Part shown: positions 42,386-54,722 of the stretch, in pieces
Numbering within the stretch: position 1 is the first letter of the stretch
Layout: every line of letters starts with the position of its first letter
DNA from: Ficedula albicollis
Taxonomy: Eukaryota > Chordata > Aves > Passeriformes > Muscicapidae
NCBI RefSeq assembly: GCF_000247815.1
Contig: NC_021700.1
Coordinates: 21,964,746-22,028,745 of the forward strand
Reading direction: 5' to 3'
Length of the DNA: 64,000 nt
The notes under the pieces: model-generated
Databases searched by the model: none
Seen by the model: the letters and a program-made list of their open reading frames with translations, nothing else
What the model was told of the DNA's origin: nothing
Program-made: the position numbers and the translations under genes

Positions 42386-43670
42386 GTGAGTTTGTGTATC
42401 TGAGAACGGGGGTTGGATCTAAACTCACATGTTGTGGGGACCATTATGGTGTTTTACACTGGGGATGTGTACTGGTTTTGAAATGGCTATGTAACTGAGC
42501 CTGAATGAAGAATAGTCCTTTAAAGACTTGCTCTGGTTTTGGTCATGACTTGCTTTAGGGGTAAATATTGTTAAGATAGGTCTTAGCGTAAAGGCAACTA
42601 ACCTGTAGAGACTGTCTTCATGACCTAGTCATTGACCCAATTGCAGTATTCCCTTTCTGAATCTATACCACTCTGTCCTCAGTAGTAGCCTGTGAATGTC
42701 TGTAACAGACTGCCTGTATCAGTTCTGAAGACTCTCGGTTGTGATACCTTGTGGCAAAGTTTAGTGTTCAGTTTTGACCTTTTAAGAATACCAGAAGCCA
42801 GATTTAGATTTACAGAATTATTTAAGTTGGAAGGGACCTTGAAGATCATTTCTTTTCAACTCCTGTGCTGTAGGCAGGGACATTTCCACTAGACCAGACC
42901 TTCTAGACAGATGAATGGGCCAGAATCACCAGTACAGGAAATCTGTGTTGAGATTTTTTTGAAGGGCTTTGTAGTGGACAGTGAGGCTCATGATAGCAAA
43001 AAGTATTTTGTAGGTTTGTGAGGTCTGTGGATACCTTTTATGAATTCTTTTCCTCGAAGTCTTGTGCTTTTTTTTACAGGCACAGTGCTCCAGCTTTGTT
43101 TGATGTGTGCATATATATGACATTATGTGTAGGAAGTTACTGCCTTTATCTGCTGGTCAGATTGAAAACAGATTTGTTTTTTTTTTTTTTTAAACAGATT
43201 TGTTTTTTTCTGAAGATTTTTTTTTCAAATTATCTTTTTAGAAAAACAAGCAAAACTCGAACAAACTCATTTTGTACTTTTTCACTTACAGCTACCAGAG
43301 TTCTTAGTCAGATCTTGCTATTTTAATTGTATCTAATCTTCAAAAGTACAGGTATAAGACCAGTCAAATAGATCTCTGTTGCCCTTCTGAGAAACAGATA
43401 ATGTTCTCAAGGCTTCATCTGCCTTGAAATATAGGTACGAACTAGGAGAATATCATGGTTAGCAGTTAGATGTCAAGTACATTAAGTAATATGAGGACTT
43501 GAATAGAAATAGCAGAAAGGAACCAAGTGTACCGTTGATTGCAGACTGTACCTTTCCAGTGAAGTCTGTGCTGACTTCTTGTTGCAAATAAATCATACAA
43601 AAATATAAGAACTAACTGTTTGTAGTTCATGCTGGGACAAATGTAAAGGGATAATTTGCTTTGCTTGCAG
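42386..43670 (+). other. MAST4: Intron E-F (1.3 kb)
   Basis: Holds a reverse-oriented CR1 tail (42808-42908) and a T-rich tract near 43170-43230. The rest is unique, and no coding exon is seen. The acceptor is tttgcttgcag. Confidence 0.85.
42808..42908 (-). mobile_element. CR1 LINE fragment (3' tail, reverse orientation)
   Basis: The segment reads as the reverse complement of a CR1 3' end: 'acagaattatttaagttgg' is followed by aagggaccttgaagatcatt, then 'gcagggacatttccactaga' and ccagacc. This is the usual 3'-terminal sequence of avian CR1 and is severely 5'-truncated. It is moderately diverged, so it is an old copy. Confidence 0.9.
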
Positions 43671-43746
43671 CCCTGGACGTTCTCCTGCTTGCTGTGACAA
43701 TGAAATAATTATGATGAACCATGTCTACAAAGAAAGGTTCCCAAAG
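43671..43746 (+). CDS. MAST4: MAST4 exon F (DUF1908)
   Basis: This 76-bp exon lies between tttgcttgcag and aaag|gtaatg. It completes a Ser codon, then reads [20 protein letters not shown] followed by ERFPK, ending in phase 0. The [15 protein letters not shown] motif is diagnostic of MAST DUF1908, and PACCDNE fits MAST4 rather than MAST1 or MAST2. All residues are intact. Confidence 0.96.
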
Positions 43747-45187
43747 GTAATGAATTATATTTAAGATACCCAGTATCTAAATTGATAGGCAACATAGGTT
43801 CTAAGTAAGTGATGCTTTTGTTATGGGAAGTAATGAGCCTGCCTAGTAATGGCTTCCATAAAGCATCACTGAGCTCTTACTGCAATGATAAAATCACAAT
43901 GAGGAAAACTCTGGCTGAGGACTGGACATTCATTTGGTAACGCTGCCAGACTGGTTTTGAAATGAATCATGCTGGTAATACACTCTGCTGATTGGAATCT
44001 GATGATACATTGCATTTCAATAGGTGGTGCGTACATGGGGCAAATGCGTACTGCATTAGTACATCAAAACCAGTTTCCAGTGCTAAGTCTTGAGAATATA
44101 CCAGCAGTCTTGAGTGATATACCAGCAGATTCCTTCAGTTAGTGCCATTTCTTAATTTTCCCGAACACTTGCTGTATGCTTTACATACATGTACATATAT
44201 TACATGGACTGATTTAATGCACTTAATGAGATCTGTACACAGATGTGGGGGTTTAACTATGAGGTAGGAGGACATTTTGCTCTCCTGTCCAGAGGTCTTG
44301 AGACTCGGATGGGTTCCTAGGTGCAGGTGTGTGTGCACAGCTTGTAGCAATATACTCTTGATTACTCCTAGGATTTTAATTACCCCTGGAAAATAAAACA
44401 AGGTACTGTTCCTAAAGCGTGAATTAAAAAGGGAGAATTTTTTTTTTGCATTTGTTCTTATAAATATGGAGAAAGATTTGTCAAGATTTGCAGACTAATC
44501 GAGCAACAGCATGAAGTGTGAAGAACTCACACTTAGTGTTAAGATATGAACTGAGATTGGGATTACTGTTTAATAATAATGATATCTTCAAGGGGTTTTT
44601 TAATGCATCTGCAGTTCTGTGAGAACCAGACAGTTGATTCTGTAAAACAGATGCATCTGGGAACCTACAGACACGTTTGGCAGGACCTGTGAGCCTGTGG
44701 TGCTTTTAATTAGTGAAATGAGCCTCATTCAAGCTCTGCTCAGTGAAGTATTTTTATGGAATAACCTTTGTGAAAGTTATGACTATATTCAGCTGTATAG
44801 TGTCTGCAGTTTCAGCAGAACAAAGTAGACCCCTGTGAGTTCTCTTTTTTCTTCTTATATATTTCCACTTTGGCTTTGACTTAAAAGCTTTTTAGTTCTG
44901 TTAGTGATTATCACAAGATTAGTGCACAGTTAATCACCAGTGGCAGACAAAGTGGGGGAGCTACATAGTAGAACAATAAGGCTGTTGCTTTTCTGTACTG
45001 ATGATGTGGGGAAATGTCATCTTTCACTTTGCCTTTGTGTACTTGCCTTTTGGCTTCAGTCATTTCATGCATTCCAGCTAGGTAAATTCTTAGGCAGTAC
45101 AGAAATGTTCTAGAGTCAGAAATAACTTCAAGGCTGTTAGTTTCATGTAGAGCTGATGTAATGTGCTGAACAACTGCTTTTCTATAG
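43747..45187 (+). other. MAST4: Intron F-G (1.4 kb)
   Basis: Unique intron sequence with no repeat family or coding segment recognised. A short imperfect direct repeat occurs near 44088-44128 (cttgag...ataccagcag twice). Confidence 0.85.
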
Positions 45188-45397
45188 GCCACCGCTCAGA
45201 TGGAAGAGAGGCTTCAGGAGATTATAACAAATCATTCTCCAGAGAACATCCTTCCTCTGGCAGATGGAGTGCTGAGTTTTACCCACCATCAGATCACAGA
45301 ACTAGCTCGAGATTGTTTGGATAAATCTCACCAGGGCCTCATCACATCACGATACTTCCTTGAATTACAGCAGAAATTAGACAAATTGCTACAGGAG
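45188..45397 (+). CDS. MAST4: MAST4 exon G (DUF1908 core)
   Basis: This 210-bp exon is 70 codons, phase 0 to 0. Acceptor tctatag precedes [20 protein letters not shown]; the exon goes on through [20 protein letters not shown] and [20 protein letters not shown] and ends KLDKLLQE before gtatgag. These are the helical core motifs of DUF1908 shared by all MAST kinases. A symmetric-phase exon like this could be skipped without a frameshift, but nothing here suggests that it is. This exon alone is enough to identify the family. Confidence 0.97.
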
Positions 45398-47952
45398 GTA
45401 TGAGCTGTGAGACTGCTCTGTGTTTACCTGAAAAATTGTTTAAATCTGTTTGCCTAAGATATTTCTTGAATGTTGTCTTAGATTATGACTGTTTACTCAA
45501 CCAATTGTCAAAGTGGTATTTATAAGATGCTTTAGTCTACATAATGACTCCTACAAAAACTGTAAGGCACCCCTAGCATATTGGTCTGGAATAGAGGGGT
45601 TGTAAAGTTTCTGGAAACAACAGCATTATGTCCTGCAGTGCAAGTTGTAGATTGCTTATAGAAGTGTGTGCATAATCCCCAGACAGGGCTGGCTATTTCA
45701 TTTACTTTGAATAAATGAGGTAACATGCACACCTGCCTTTTATCAACCCTACTGTGTTGAGAAAGCAGACAGCAACCCTTAGCTTTCCATTTGTGAGAGA
45801 TTGTTTATTGTTTAATTGTTTGTAACATTCTTATTGTAGCTGAAATGTTGATTAACAGAAATAGTCTTTTCTAAATGTGTTGAAACTTTCATAGAATAAT
45901 CAGCTAAATTAATTAAGAACTTGAAACTTGACAAACATTCTGTTGCATAAGTTGCTGTAGTTTATTAGTGTATCATTTTCAAAAGAATGAGTGTAACATG
46001 TAATGTACCTTAAAACGACTGCATATTGAGTTGAGGATATGTTCACTAACACCTCTCTGAAAACCTGCTAAAAAAACATGTCAGCACATTATTCTTCTAT
46101 CTGTATCAAGAAATACATTGTTTAAAAATCACAAAGACACTCATTTTGTCATATTCTATGATGCTAATTCTTTATTATGAAAAAGATTCCTGTTCTGCAA
46201 AAACATTATACCTTAAAAAATTCAGACTTAACTTTTGACTCCACTGTTTCCTTGTAGCATGATATGACAGTATGAAAACATTTTCTTTGTACAACTTTGT
46301 TATGGGCACTTAGTTGTGCTGTGGTATCACATGATTCATTTGTTGTCAGTTCCCAGCTGCAGTCTTCAGTAGACAGCTGCGTTTCCCACTGCTACTTGGC
46401 ACTGTGCAGTTACTTTAACTTGGTAAAGACTCCCTCAAGGTTGAAGCAGCTTGGTTCAGCCAATATTTTTAGAATTTTAAGGTCAACTAGACCTGAATGC
46501 TTTCATGCTTCACCCCCCCTTAAATGTAAAATGTATTAAATATTTTGTTTGCTTAGGCACCTAAGTGTTCATAAAACTCCACGAAGATGCTTTGAATTTT
46601 GTTGGTGGTTGAAATAGTCAGGTGTTTGTTTACAAAACTGTTTTATTTGGACTAAGTTGATAATGTTCAGAATTATGCTTCTGTCCAGTTAAGGTTCTTC
46701 TGAAGCCTGTTGCAGACTGCTAGATGATATTTGCACTGTTTCCTTTTTTTCATTTTTTAAACTCCACAAATTAATGCTTCTCATATATTTGGTGATTTTT
46801 AAAGTTGTAGTACTTAAGAGCATTAAGAGCAATATGCATAGCTTCCTATTTTCATGGAGTTTTTTTCAAAAATGTAATGTGTTATAGGATAAGTACTTAT
46901 TGGTCCACAACAATAATTTTCCTTTTCCTTATTTTCCTTGTGGTTTTGAAAAAGCAAGAGATGCTGAGAAACTTAGGTTTGTGAGTTCTACTGTTCAGAG
47001 CAAGGAAATGCTTTGATATTTGAGACAAGGTCTATTAGTCCGTTCTAATTGGAAGGAGAATTATGAGTTTCTTTGCATTCAGTAGCATCTTTAAATAATG
47101 TAGTTTGTTATTAGAGGGGAACATTTAAAAGAAACTTGACATGCGGCTCAGACCATTGTGTGGATGTCGTCAAACCTTCCAGAAGTATTTTTCCTGTATG
47201 AAAGAAACTTGACATGCGGCTCAGACCATTGTGCGGATGTCGTCGAACCTTCCAGAAGTATTTTTCCTGTATGTTAAAAGAAACTTGACATGCGGCTCAG
47301 ACCATTGTGTGGATGTCGTCAAACCTTCCAGAAGTATTTTTCCTGTATGAATTCCATTCTGTAGCACTTCCCCCTCTCTTTTGGAATCTTTGTCCAACTC
47401 AATTTTTCCTTGTCATCCTCTCTTCATGTATCTTTACATGAAGCCTCTCTGCAAATATAGATTTTTATATGTATAGCTACATATAAATTGTCATTTTCCT
47501 ATGACTGACCAAAAGACAGTATGAATTTGGAATGAATGTTGCTTATATCTCTTGCTATTAGTTATGTTAATTTTCACTTCGGCCTGACATTGACAACAAT
47601 TGAGGCACAACCTGTGTGTATAGATCTGTGTTGATCGGTATTGATACACTGTATCTGCTTGTAAAACTGGTGGTTATAGTTTAAGAAACAAGGAAAAAGA
47701 AAAAAGCAGGGATTTTTCTGCTGAAGGCACTTTTGTTGTTACAGTGTTAGAGTTTTAAAGCTGGGATTGTTTGAACAGAAGTTATAGTGGTGCTCAGATA
47801 CTTGTTATCTCTGCTGGCATCTTGAAATTGATGCACCCATTGTATCAACTGCATGCTTCAAACCCTACCGGTGTCATAAATATCATACATGCTTTCCTGA
47901 GCAGTGCATTGAATGTGATTTCCTTTAATATTACTTTATTTTTATCTTTTAG
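45398..47952 (+). other. MAST4: Intron G-H (2.6 kb)
   Basis: Unique AT-rich sequence with one triplicated 73-76 bp unit at 47128-47349. No coding exon is seen; the acceptor is tatcttttag. Confidence 0.85.
47128..47349. repeat. Three tandem copies of a 73-76 bp unit
   Basis: Copies begin at 47128, 47201 and 47277 with aaagaaacttgacatgcggc and end with tatttttcctgtatg. Copies 1 and 3 are identical by eye. The middle copy has two substitutions (gtgtgg to gtgcgg, gtcaaa to gtcgaa) and three extra bases at its end. Confidence 0.95.
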
Positions 47953-48054
47953 GCACAAGAGCGATCAGAGAGTGGAGAAATGGCATTTATTAAACAACTT
48001 GTTCGAAAAATCCTGATAGTTATTGCTCGTCCTGCTCGCTTACTGGAATGCCTG
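47953..48054 (+). CDS. MAST4: MAST4 exon H (DUF1908)
   Basis: This 102-bp exon is 34 codons, phase 0 to 0, between ttttag and ctg|gtaagg. It reads [20 protein letters not shown] followed by [14 protein letters not shown]. The hydrophobic [19 protein letters not shown] segment is a conserved helix of the MAST pre-kinase domain. The neighbouring junctions keep the frame. Confidence 0.97.
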
Positions 48055-49624
48055 GTAAGGTCATGTTTACTGTGAGTCGTGTTTTTCACTTAGTAGTGTA
48101 GGCAGTTCTCTGATTTGATATTCAAGGCTCTTTACAACTGATTTTTGGAACATGTCAAACAGTGTAGGGCTTCATTGTTAGTGGGATCCTTTCCACTTGT
48201 GTTATTGGATATAGTTTCCTGGCAGGACCCTCCTGCAGTTTTGTTTGGTTCCCTGCCATTGCAGATACTATGGTACGGAATCCTTTTCATCAGCTGAGGA
48301 AGCTGCTGTTTAAAACCAGGTGGCTTTTTCTGTTGTTTTGTCAGACTTCTTCATTTCTTGGGAAGACTGTTCCAGAATTGTAATTGCTTGGTGGTTTTTC
48401 TTATTTCTTAACAGTTTTGTAATTTAGTTGCACTCAACAGCTGCCAGAACTATAAACAGCTTGAGGTCAGCTCTGTAGTACCTGATCTGGCGGTAAGTGC
48501 AGAAGTGGGATTAGGCTGTCTGGATACATGGGTGGTTAGTATTATACTGGGGACCAGAAGGAGCAGAAGAGTTGATTTCTTTATGTGTGAGCATAGCAGC
48601 ATTGTTGTCAGACTGGGTTAGTTTGAGCCATGTGGGCATGTTTCTCCTTTTCTTGCCCATGCTGTGGGTGCTGGGATGGCTCAGGTGCAGAAAGTTGCTC
48701 CTACACACAGAGCCAGTGTGCTTCAGTTGTTCAGTTGAGCTAATAAACATTAGCAGAACACAGTGTACACAGGAGGATGGTGTAGACACCCAAATACCAT
48801 GCCAGAGCCAGCCTGAGTCCAAAAGGCCTGGCAGGCAGCCTGAGCTGACTTTGAGCCCCTCTGCTTGCCAATACTAAGATCAGTGTTGATGCTGCATACA
48901 GCTATTTGAAGCTGGCAGGGCTTATGTGGAAGCCAGCCTGCTGCTAGACTCAAGTTATGTCTGAAATTGTCATAACTGCATTCGTGTTGCACTGAATCTG
49001 AGCTAGTAAGTTTTTCCAACCTGATTTTGGCTCTGTGCTGTGTCCCTTCATCTATGGCACAGTTAATCCACACCCTGGCTCGTTCAGCCATGGGTGTTTT
49101 GAGAGCTGCCTCTATTTTGTTTTGGAAACATCAAGTCTCAGTGTTCCCAGTTGCTTTTTTGTTCATGATTTGCAGTTCAGAAGGAATCTAAAAATAAGAT
49201 ATATGCTCTGAATCAGCATGAAAGAGATGTTTAAAAAAAAAAAAAAAAAACCAAAAAGGGAGGCTTTAAAGAGAAGAGCACTTTAGCATGTCCCACTTTT
49301 GCTGTTGAATCCAAACTTGTTTTACTCCTTCTCCCTGAGAAGTTCATTCCATATCTAGTGTGCTGTTCCCTGCTCTACTGTAAATTTTATGTTTCTCCAC
49401 ATCATCCAGTTTCTTATTAAAACAAGGATTTGTTTTTTCCCTCTGTGGTTTACATCCTTCTCTACTATCACACATCCAGAAATGCTCTTAAATGCATCGT
49501 GTAGGCAGCCAGACCAAGATTTGTTAATAATAGTTTACATCCTTTTATTACAGGCTTTCTAGCTTTCTCTTATCAATCCTTGCTCCCAGCATCATCATTC
49601 TCTATTAGGTTTCTAATTGTGGTA

Positions 49625-50135
49625 ATGGAGTGTGTCCAATGAAGGGCAGCAAGACTCATGAAGGGTCTAGGCAATGTATCCAGGAGGGACTGACGGAGCT
49701 GGGTTTGTTCATTCTCAAGAAGAGAGGCTCTTGGGGCACCTTATTGCTCTTACAGCTTCCTGAAAGGAAGGTGCCAGGGAGCTGGTCTCTCATACGGTGC
49801 CTGCTGGACTACAGGAAATAGCCTTAAATTGAGACAAGCCAGGGAGCTGGTCTCTCATACGGTGCCTGCAGGACTACAGGAAATAGCCTTAAATTGAGAC
49901 AAGGGAGATTCAGATTGCATAATTGGAATTTTTTTCCCCTGTTTGAGTGGTCAGGTATTTGAATAGGTTGTGTAGGGAGGTGATGGAGTTACCTGGAGGT
50001 GTTCAAGAGGTGTTGGGATCTCTTGCTGAGTCATGGTTCAGTGGTTTAGGGGTTACAGTGGTGCTGCTGGATGGATGGCTGGATGAATGTTCTTAAAGGT
50101 CTCATTGAACCATGATAATTCTGTGGCTCTAATGC
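49625..50135 (+). mobile_element. CR1 LINE fragment (3' part)
   Basis: Recognised from CR1 3' region phrases: a 'ccaatgaagggcagcaagac' variant, 'ggagctgggtttgttcattc' then tcaagaagagaggctc, and the tail 'gttcttaaaggtctcattga' then accatgataattctgtgg. The copy is 5'-truncated, diverged, and contains a later 65-bp tandem duplication. The strand is given by the orientation of the 3' tail. Confidence 0.85.
49774..49903. repeat. 65-bp tandem duplication inside a CR1 copy
   Basis: Copies start at 49774 and 49839 with ccagggagctggtctctcat. They differ at one visible base (cctgctgg versus cctgcagg), so the duplication is much younger than the CR1 insertion. Confidence 0.95.
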
Positions 50136-51004
50136 AAGTTCTCTCCTGGTGGTCTATTTGCCTATTAGTTTATTCTCCCTAAGTGCTAAGTTTTAATGGA
50201 ATCTAGTCCAAATCTCTGTTCAGTTAGTTTCTACTTTCTGCCACTAGGATTTTATCCTAGGCTACTTACTCTGCCTTATCCTTCAAGTACAGTGATGTGC
50301 ATTCTGCACCCTTCCTTTTGCTGGGCATACTGAAATGAGTGGAAGAACAGTGGTGCAAAGGCCAGATGTGACTGTTGAGTTTCAGAGCAGCAGTGGTAGG
50401 GAAAGCCAGCCCAGCTTGCTTCTAGTGTTCTCACTTAAGACAAGATCTTCAGAAGGTTTGAACTGGATTATAACAACCCTACATCATATGTTTCTACAGA
50501 TATGGGTAGCTTGAACAAAATCAGTCATACGCTCATACAACAATACATTTTATGTGCATGAAGATGTTAAGCCTAGATCACAAACATAATTGTGAACTTA
50601 TAGTATCTTTTTCTGTAGCATCTCTCTGGAAACTTTTGAATATTGCTGTCTGATATTTTAGAATATCTGTCTGAAATAGATACTAGGTGTGGAAAACTTC
50701 AGCATCTATAAGAAAGTTCATAAAATTGTAGGAAATTATACTGGCTTTGTGGTCATCAGACATTTCAGACACCATACTGTAAAGCTGTTAGTTTTCTGAT
50801 GGTAGTCTTGTCTCAGGTGTTCATAGCATATAAAATCCTATTTCATTTTGCTTGATAATCATAGAAATAAAGGCTTTATGGTTTCATATGTGGTAAGAGC
50901 TACTGCCATTATTTCAATATTTTTCTCCATTTGTACATGGAAAATGAAATGCAGAGTTGGAAGTGAAGATCAGAAAATAAATTCATTGCTTCTCATTATA
51001 CCTG

Positions 51005-51035
51005 TGTATGTATATGTGTGTGTTTGGACAGTTGT

Positions 51036-51066
<31 letters not shown>
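51005..51066. repeat. TG/CA microsatellite
   Basis: An imperfect (TG)n run is followed by acacacacgcgcgcacacac and a further CA run. Confidence 0.9.
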
Positions 51067-52670
51067 TTCATATGATTAAAATTACCTGTTTTGAAATTGC
51101 CTTGTCCTTGTTAGTAAGTGGAGAAGAAGCTGTATATCTGCCACTGCAGCAGGTCAGGAGATGATAATGTTTTCATGATAAAAGAAATGTAAATCTCGGC
51201 ACGCAACATCATGCTGTTGGCGTTTTGGTGCCAAGAAGTATCATGTAAGAGAGATAGCTGGGGACGGTATGTAAGATGAGAAGAGTAAGACTGAAAAAGC
51301 ATGTACTGTTTAGTTACTGGTTCAGATTTTTGGGCAGGTTTGCAGCATCATGCAACTTTGGGCTATAGTAAGGCAGCTTAGACAGTTCATGGGTTTGTGG
51401 TTAAGATCTTTGCAGTAGATTGTACATGGTGAAAATTGTTTCATGACACATGTAAAACTAAGATTGTTCCCATAGGACTGAAAATTCCAAAGATATTTTA
51501 TTTCAGGCATGCTGCAGCTTTTCCTGTTAGCTGCAGCAGTTTTGATGCTTCCAAAATGAAGCATGGTAGCAAATTTCTCAATCTGCCTTCTGGGTCAGGA
51601 TGTCAACTTTCCAAGTCCTGAGTAGCCTGCGGATCTGGGACAGGACCCTTGTGACTCAGTAGTCTAAAATGCCATGGAGTTACATTTGGCTGCAAAACAG
51701 TCAGTAAATTAGCTATCTGACCTACGCGAGGAAAAAGTCTGTTTTGTTACTTTAATGACTGGTGGCTGTCACTCTGTTAAAGGTTGTATCTATAGGGACA
51801 AACACCTTGAAGAATGCAATAATCATGAACAGATGTTTTGGTATGAATTCATGGCAGTAGAGAGAGAAATTAAATTGCATTAAAAAATACCACCCACATT
51901 GTTTTAATAATCTTCCTTGCTCCTTTCAATGTATTTCTCTTTGTATAGTCTATAAAGGTAGTAAAATAAATGTATTTCCAAGGGGCTTGGGAATGCATAG
52001 AGTTTTGAGTTTCTATTCTTTTTATTCCTTTTTGTTCCTTGTTGAGGCTTGCCTTTTTGGTATGTTATAAATGATAGTTGTAATATAGTTAATTCCCACT
52101 GGAGAATGCTTCATTTCTGGATTTGAAACAATTGGATCAATGAAGCTCAGATTTTTAAAATGAAGTTTCACTTTTATCTTCATTCTAAAGCTAGTGATTT
52201 ATTTAATTGTATTTTCCATAAAACACATTGTATATATATTGATTAGAAATATTTGAAATTAATACTTCAGAAGTAAAAAGTGTCATGCAATATATTTACA
52301 TAGCTGTAGTGAATTTTTATAAGCAAGCACATGCAGGAGGATATTCTTTATTTGAAATCTTATTTTTGCTAGTTATGGGTCATTTCACTCAGTATTGCAT
52401 GAATTTTTGAGGGCAGAGAAAATACTGTTCATATAAAATTGTGCTCTCTGAAATAATGACATGCGATTCCATTGCCTACATCATGTTAACTGTATAAGAA
52501 TCAGAACAGATTAATAGACTACTAGTAATAGAATAAAGGGCTATTGTTTTTAGTAGGAAAATGCCATATATGTAACGATAGAAGAAGCAAAGGAAGTAAT
52601 GTTCTTTTTATCTGAGACCCTAAGGAACCAGTTTCAATAGAGAAAATGATGATGATTGTTTTTCCTCTAG

Positions 52671-52803
52671 GAATTTGATCCTGAAGAGTTTTACTATCTT
52701 TTGGAAGCAGCTGAAGGCCATGCTAAAGAGGGGCAAGGCATTAAAACAGACATCCCTCGATACATTATTAGCCAGCTGGGCTTAAATAAAGATCCTCTGG
52801 AAG
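52671..52803 (+). CDS. MAST4: MAST4 exon I (DUF1908)
   Basis: This 133-bp exon runs from tttcctctag to ggaag|gtaagt. It encodes [20 protein letters not shown], then [20 protein letters not shown] and DPLE, with the last G starting a split Glu codon. The [24 protein letters not shown] string is nearly invariant in MAST kinases. The exon completes the globular part of DUF1908. The donor gtaagt is a perfect consensus. Confidence 0.97.
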
Positions 52804-52876
52804 GTAAGTGAATCTAGGTTCTTCCTTCTCAATGTATCCTATCATTCTGAAAATCTGTGCGTACCTGAGAAGGGTC

Positions 52877-52958
52877 AAGGTAAAGATGGTAGCAGAGCAA
52901 GAGTTTGCCAGCCTTCAAAGGTAAAGATGGTAGCAGAGCAAGAGTTTGCTGGCCTTCG
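52877..52958. repeat. Tandem duplication, 41-bp unit
   Basis: Copies begin at 52877 and 52918 with aaggtaaagatggtagcaga. They differ only near the end (tttgccagcc versus tttgctggcc). Confidence 0.95.
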
Positions 52959-53284
52959 CTGTACTCTCAAAAGCTCAAACACATTTAAAAGGCCGTTTCT
53001 TCTGAATAGGATTTTTTTTTTTTGCAAATGTCATTCACAAATACACTGTTGCAGTGATACCACTCATCTTCTGCCAGCCCGACAATACATCTTTCTCATT
53101 GCATCTCTAGCTGAAATTTATTGGGATAACTTCATAGTGACTGTTATCTAAGCACAGTTATAGAGTACTCTCGGTTGAGCTGCTGTTTGCCTCTCAGTGC
53201 TCCCAAGTTTCTTCATCTTGGAGTATCTGAGAAGACTGCCCCATTAATTTTCTGTGTAATTTGAGTCCGTGTTGGGGGCTTTTG

Positions 53285-53460
53285 TAGGGAGAGCTTAGAT
53301 TCCAGTGGAGGTATTGTCACTGCAGAATTTTTCTTTACTGTGAGAATGGTGAGGCACTGGAACATGTTGCCCAAAGAAGTAGTGGGTACCCCATCCTTGG
53401 AAGTGTTTTAAGATGGGATGGAATGAGGCTCTGAGAAACCTGGTCTAGTGGAAGGTGATA
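53285..53460 (+). mobile_element. CR1 LINE 3' end fragment
   Basis: Typical CR1 3' phrases are present in order: 'ttctttactgtgagaatgg' then tgaggcactggaac, 'gttgcccaaagaagtagtgg' then gtaccccatccttgg, and 'aacctggtctagtggaaggt'. The copy is truncated at both ends and directly abuts a second CR1 copy in the same orientation. Confidence 0.85.
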
Positions 53461-54722
53461 AGGTAACGCACCTCGCTGATAAAGGAAAGCCAGTGATCTT
53501 TTTGGATTTCAGTAAAGTTTTCAGTACTGTCTCTCACCGTGTCCTGCTGGACAAAATGTCCAGCACTCACCTGAATTAGAACATCATGTGATGAGAGAGC
53601 AGCTGGCTCGTGGGTCAGACACAAGGGGTGACAGTGAATGGGGTGACATCAGGATGGGAACCTGTCACTAGGGGGGTTCACGGGGCTCCACCTCAGACTC
53701 TGTGCTCTTCAACATCTTCATAAATGATTGAGTGCAGGACTGGGAGGGATACAAAGCTCACAGACAGTACAAACTGGGAGGAGCTGTTGACTCCCTGCAG
53801 GCTGGGAGGCTCTGCAGAGAGGACTGGGCAATCACCAGCCATATGAAGTTCAGGAGTAAGGGGAAGTGCCGCGTTCTGCACCTGGGATGGGACAGCCCTG
53901 GATGTACAGACAGACGGGAAGGAGAGGCTGGAGAGCAGTGCCATGAAAAGGACCTGGGGTTCTGGTCCATGGCAAGGTGAACATGAGCCAGCAGTGCCCT
54001 GGCAGCCAGGAGGGCCACCCGTGTCCTGGAGGCGCCAGGGACAGCATCACAGCCAGGTAAGGAAGGGGATTGTCCTGCTGTGCTCTGAGCTGGGGCAGCC
54101 TCACCTCCAGTGCTGGGGGCAGTTTCCAGAGGTGCAATGTAAGAAGAACCTTAAACTGTTGGAAAGCATCTGAAGGAGACAACAACAGAGATAGTGAGGG
54201 GCCTTGAGGGGAAGGAGGCTGAAGGCTTGAGGAGAGGCTGAAGTCACTTGGTTTGTTCAGCCTGGAGAAGAGGAGACTGAAGGGAGATCTCATTGCTGTC
54301 TGCAACTTCCTCATGAGGGGAAGTAGAGGTCAGACACTGATCTCTTCTCTGGGTAACAGTGACAGGATCTGAAGGAATGGCCTGAAGGTGTGCCAGAAGA
54401 GGTTTAGGTTGGATATTAGGAAAAGGTTCTTCCCCCAGGGGGTGGTTGGGCATTGGAACAGGCTACCCAGGGCAGTGGTCACAGCACCAGCCTGACAGAG
54501 ATCAAGAAGCATTGAACAATGCTCTCAGGCACATGGTGTGACTCTTGTGGTTGGTCCTGTGCAGGGCCAGGAGCTGGACTTCCTCATCCTTTTCAGGATG
54601 GCTGTATCCACATTTCCACAGTATCAGTGGGTAATGTGATTCTGTGTCCCAGCCTATGGCAGAAGGTTTGGAACAAGATGATCTTCAACGTCCTTTCTAA
54701 CCTAAGGCATTCTGTGGTTAAG
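53455..54722 (+). mobile_element. CR1 LINE fragment with the C-terminal part of reverse transcriptase
   Basis: About 1.3 kb of CR1 starts within the reverse-transcriptase region: a degenerate LDFSKAFDTVSH-like string is still readable near 53500-53550. It runs through 'ttcaacatcttcataaatga', 'aagttcaggagtaaggggaa'-type RT codons and the usual tail ('ggttgggcattggaacaggc', then gatcttcaacgtcctttctaacct). The frame is broken by stops and deletions, so the copy is dead. Several ORFs on both strands inside it are echoes of this element, not genes. Confidence 0.9.

Larger units (their letters stand above)
48055..52670 (+). other. MAST4: Intron H-I (4.6 kb)
   Basis: Contains a CR1 fragment (49625-50135) with an internal 65-bp duplication, an 18-A tract near 49232, and a TG/CA microsatellite (about 51005-51066). 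The rest is unique AT-rich sequence. The GC-richer part near 48600-48870 carries only weak frames on both strands. Confidence 0.85.

Noticed and set aside
53850..54314. 154-codon antisense open frame and several overlapping sense frames
   Set aside because: All lie inside a degenerate CR1 LINE and are by-products of its GC-rich sequence.
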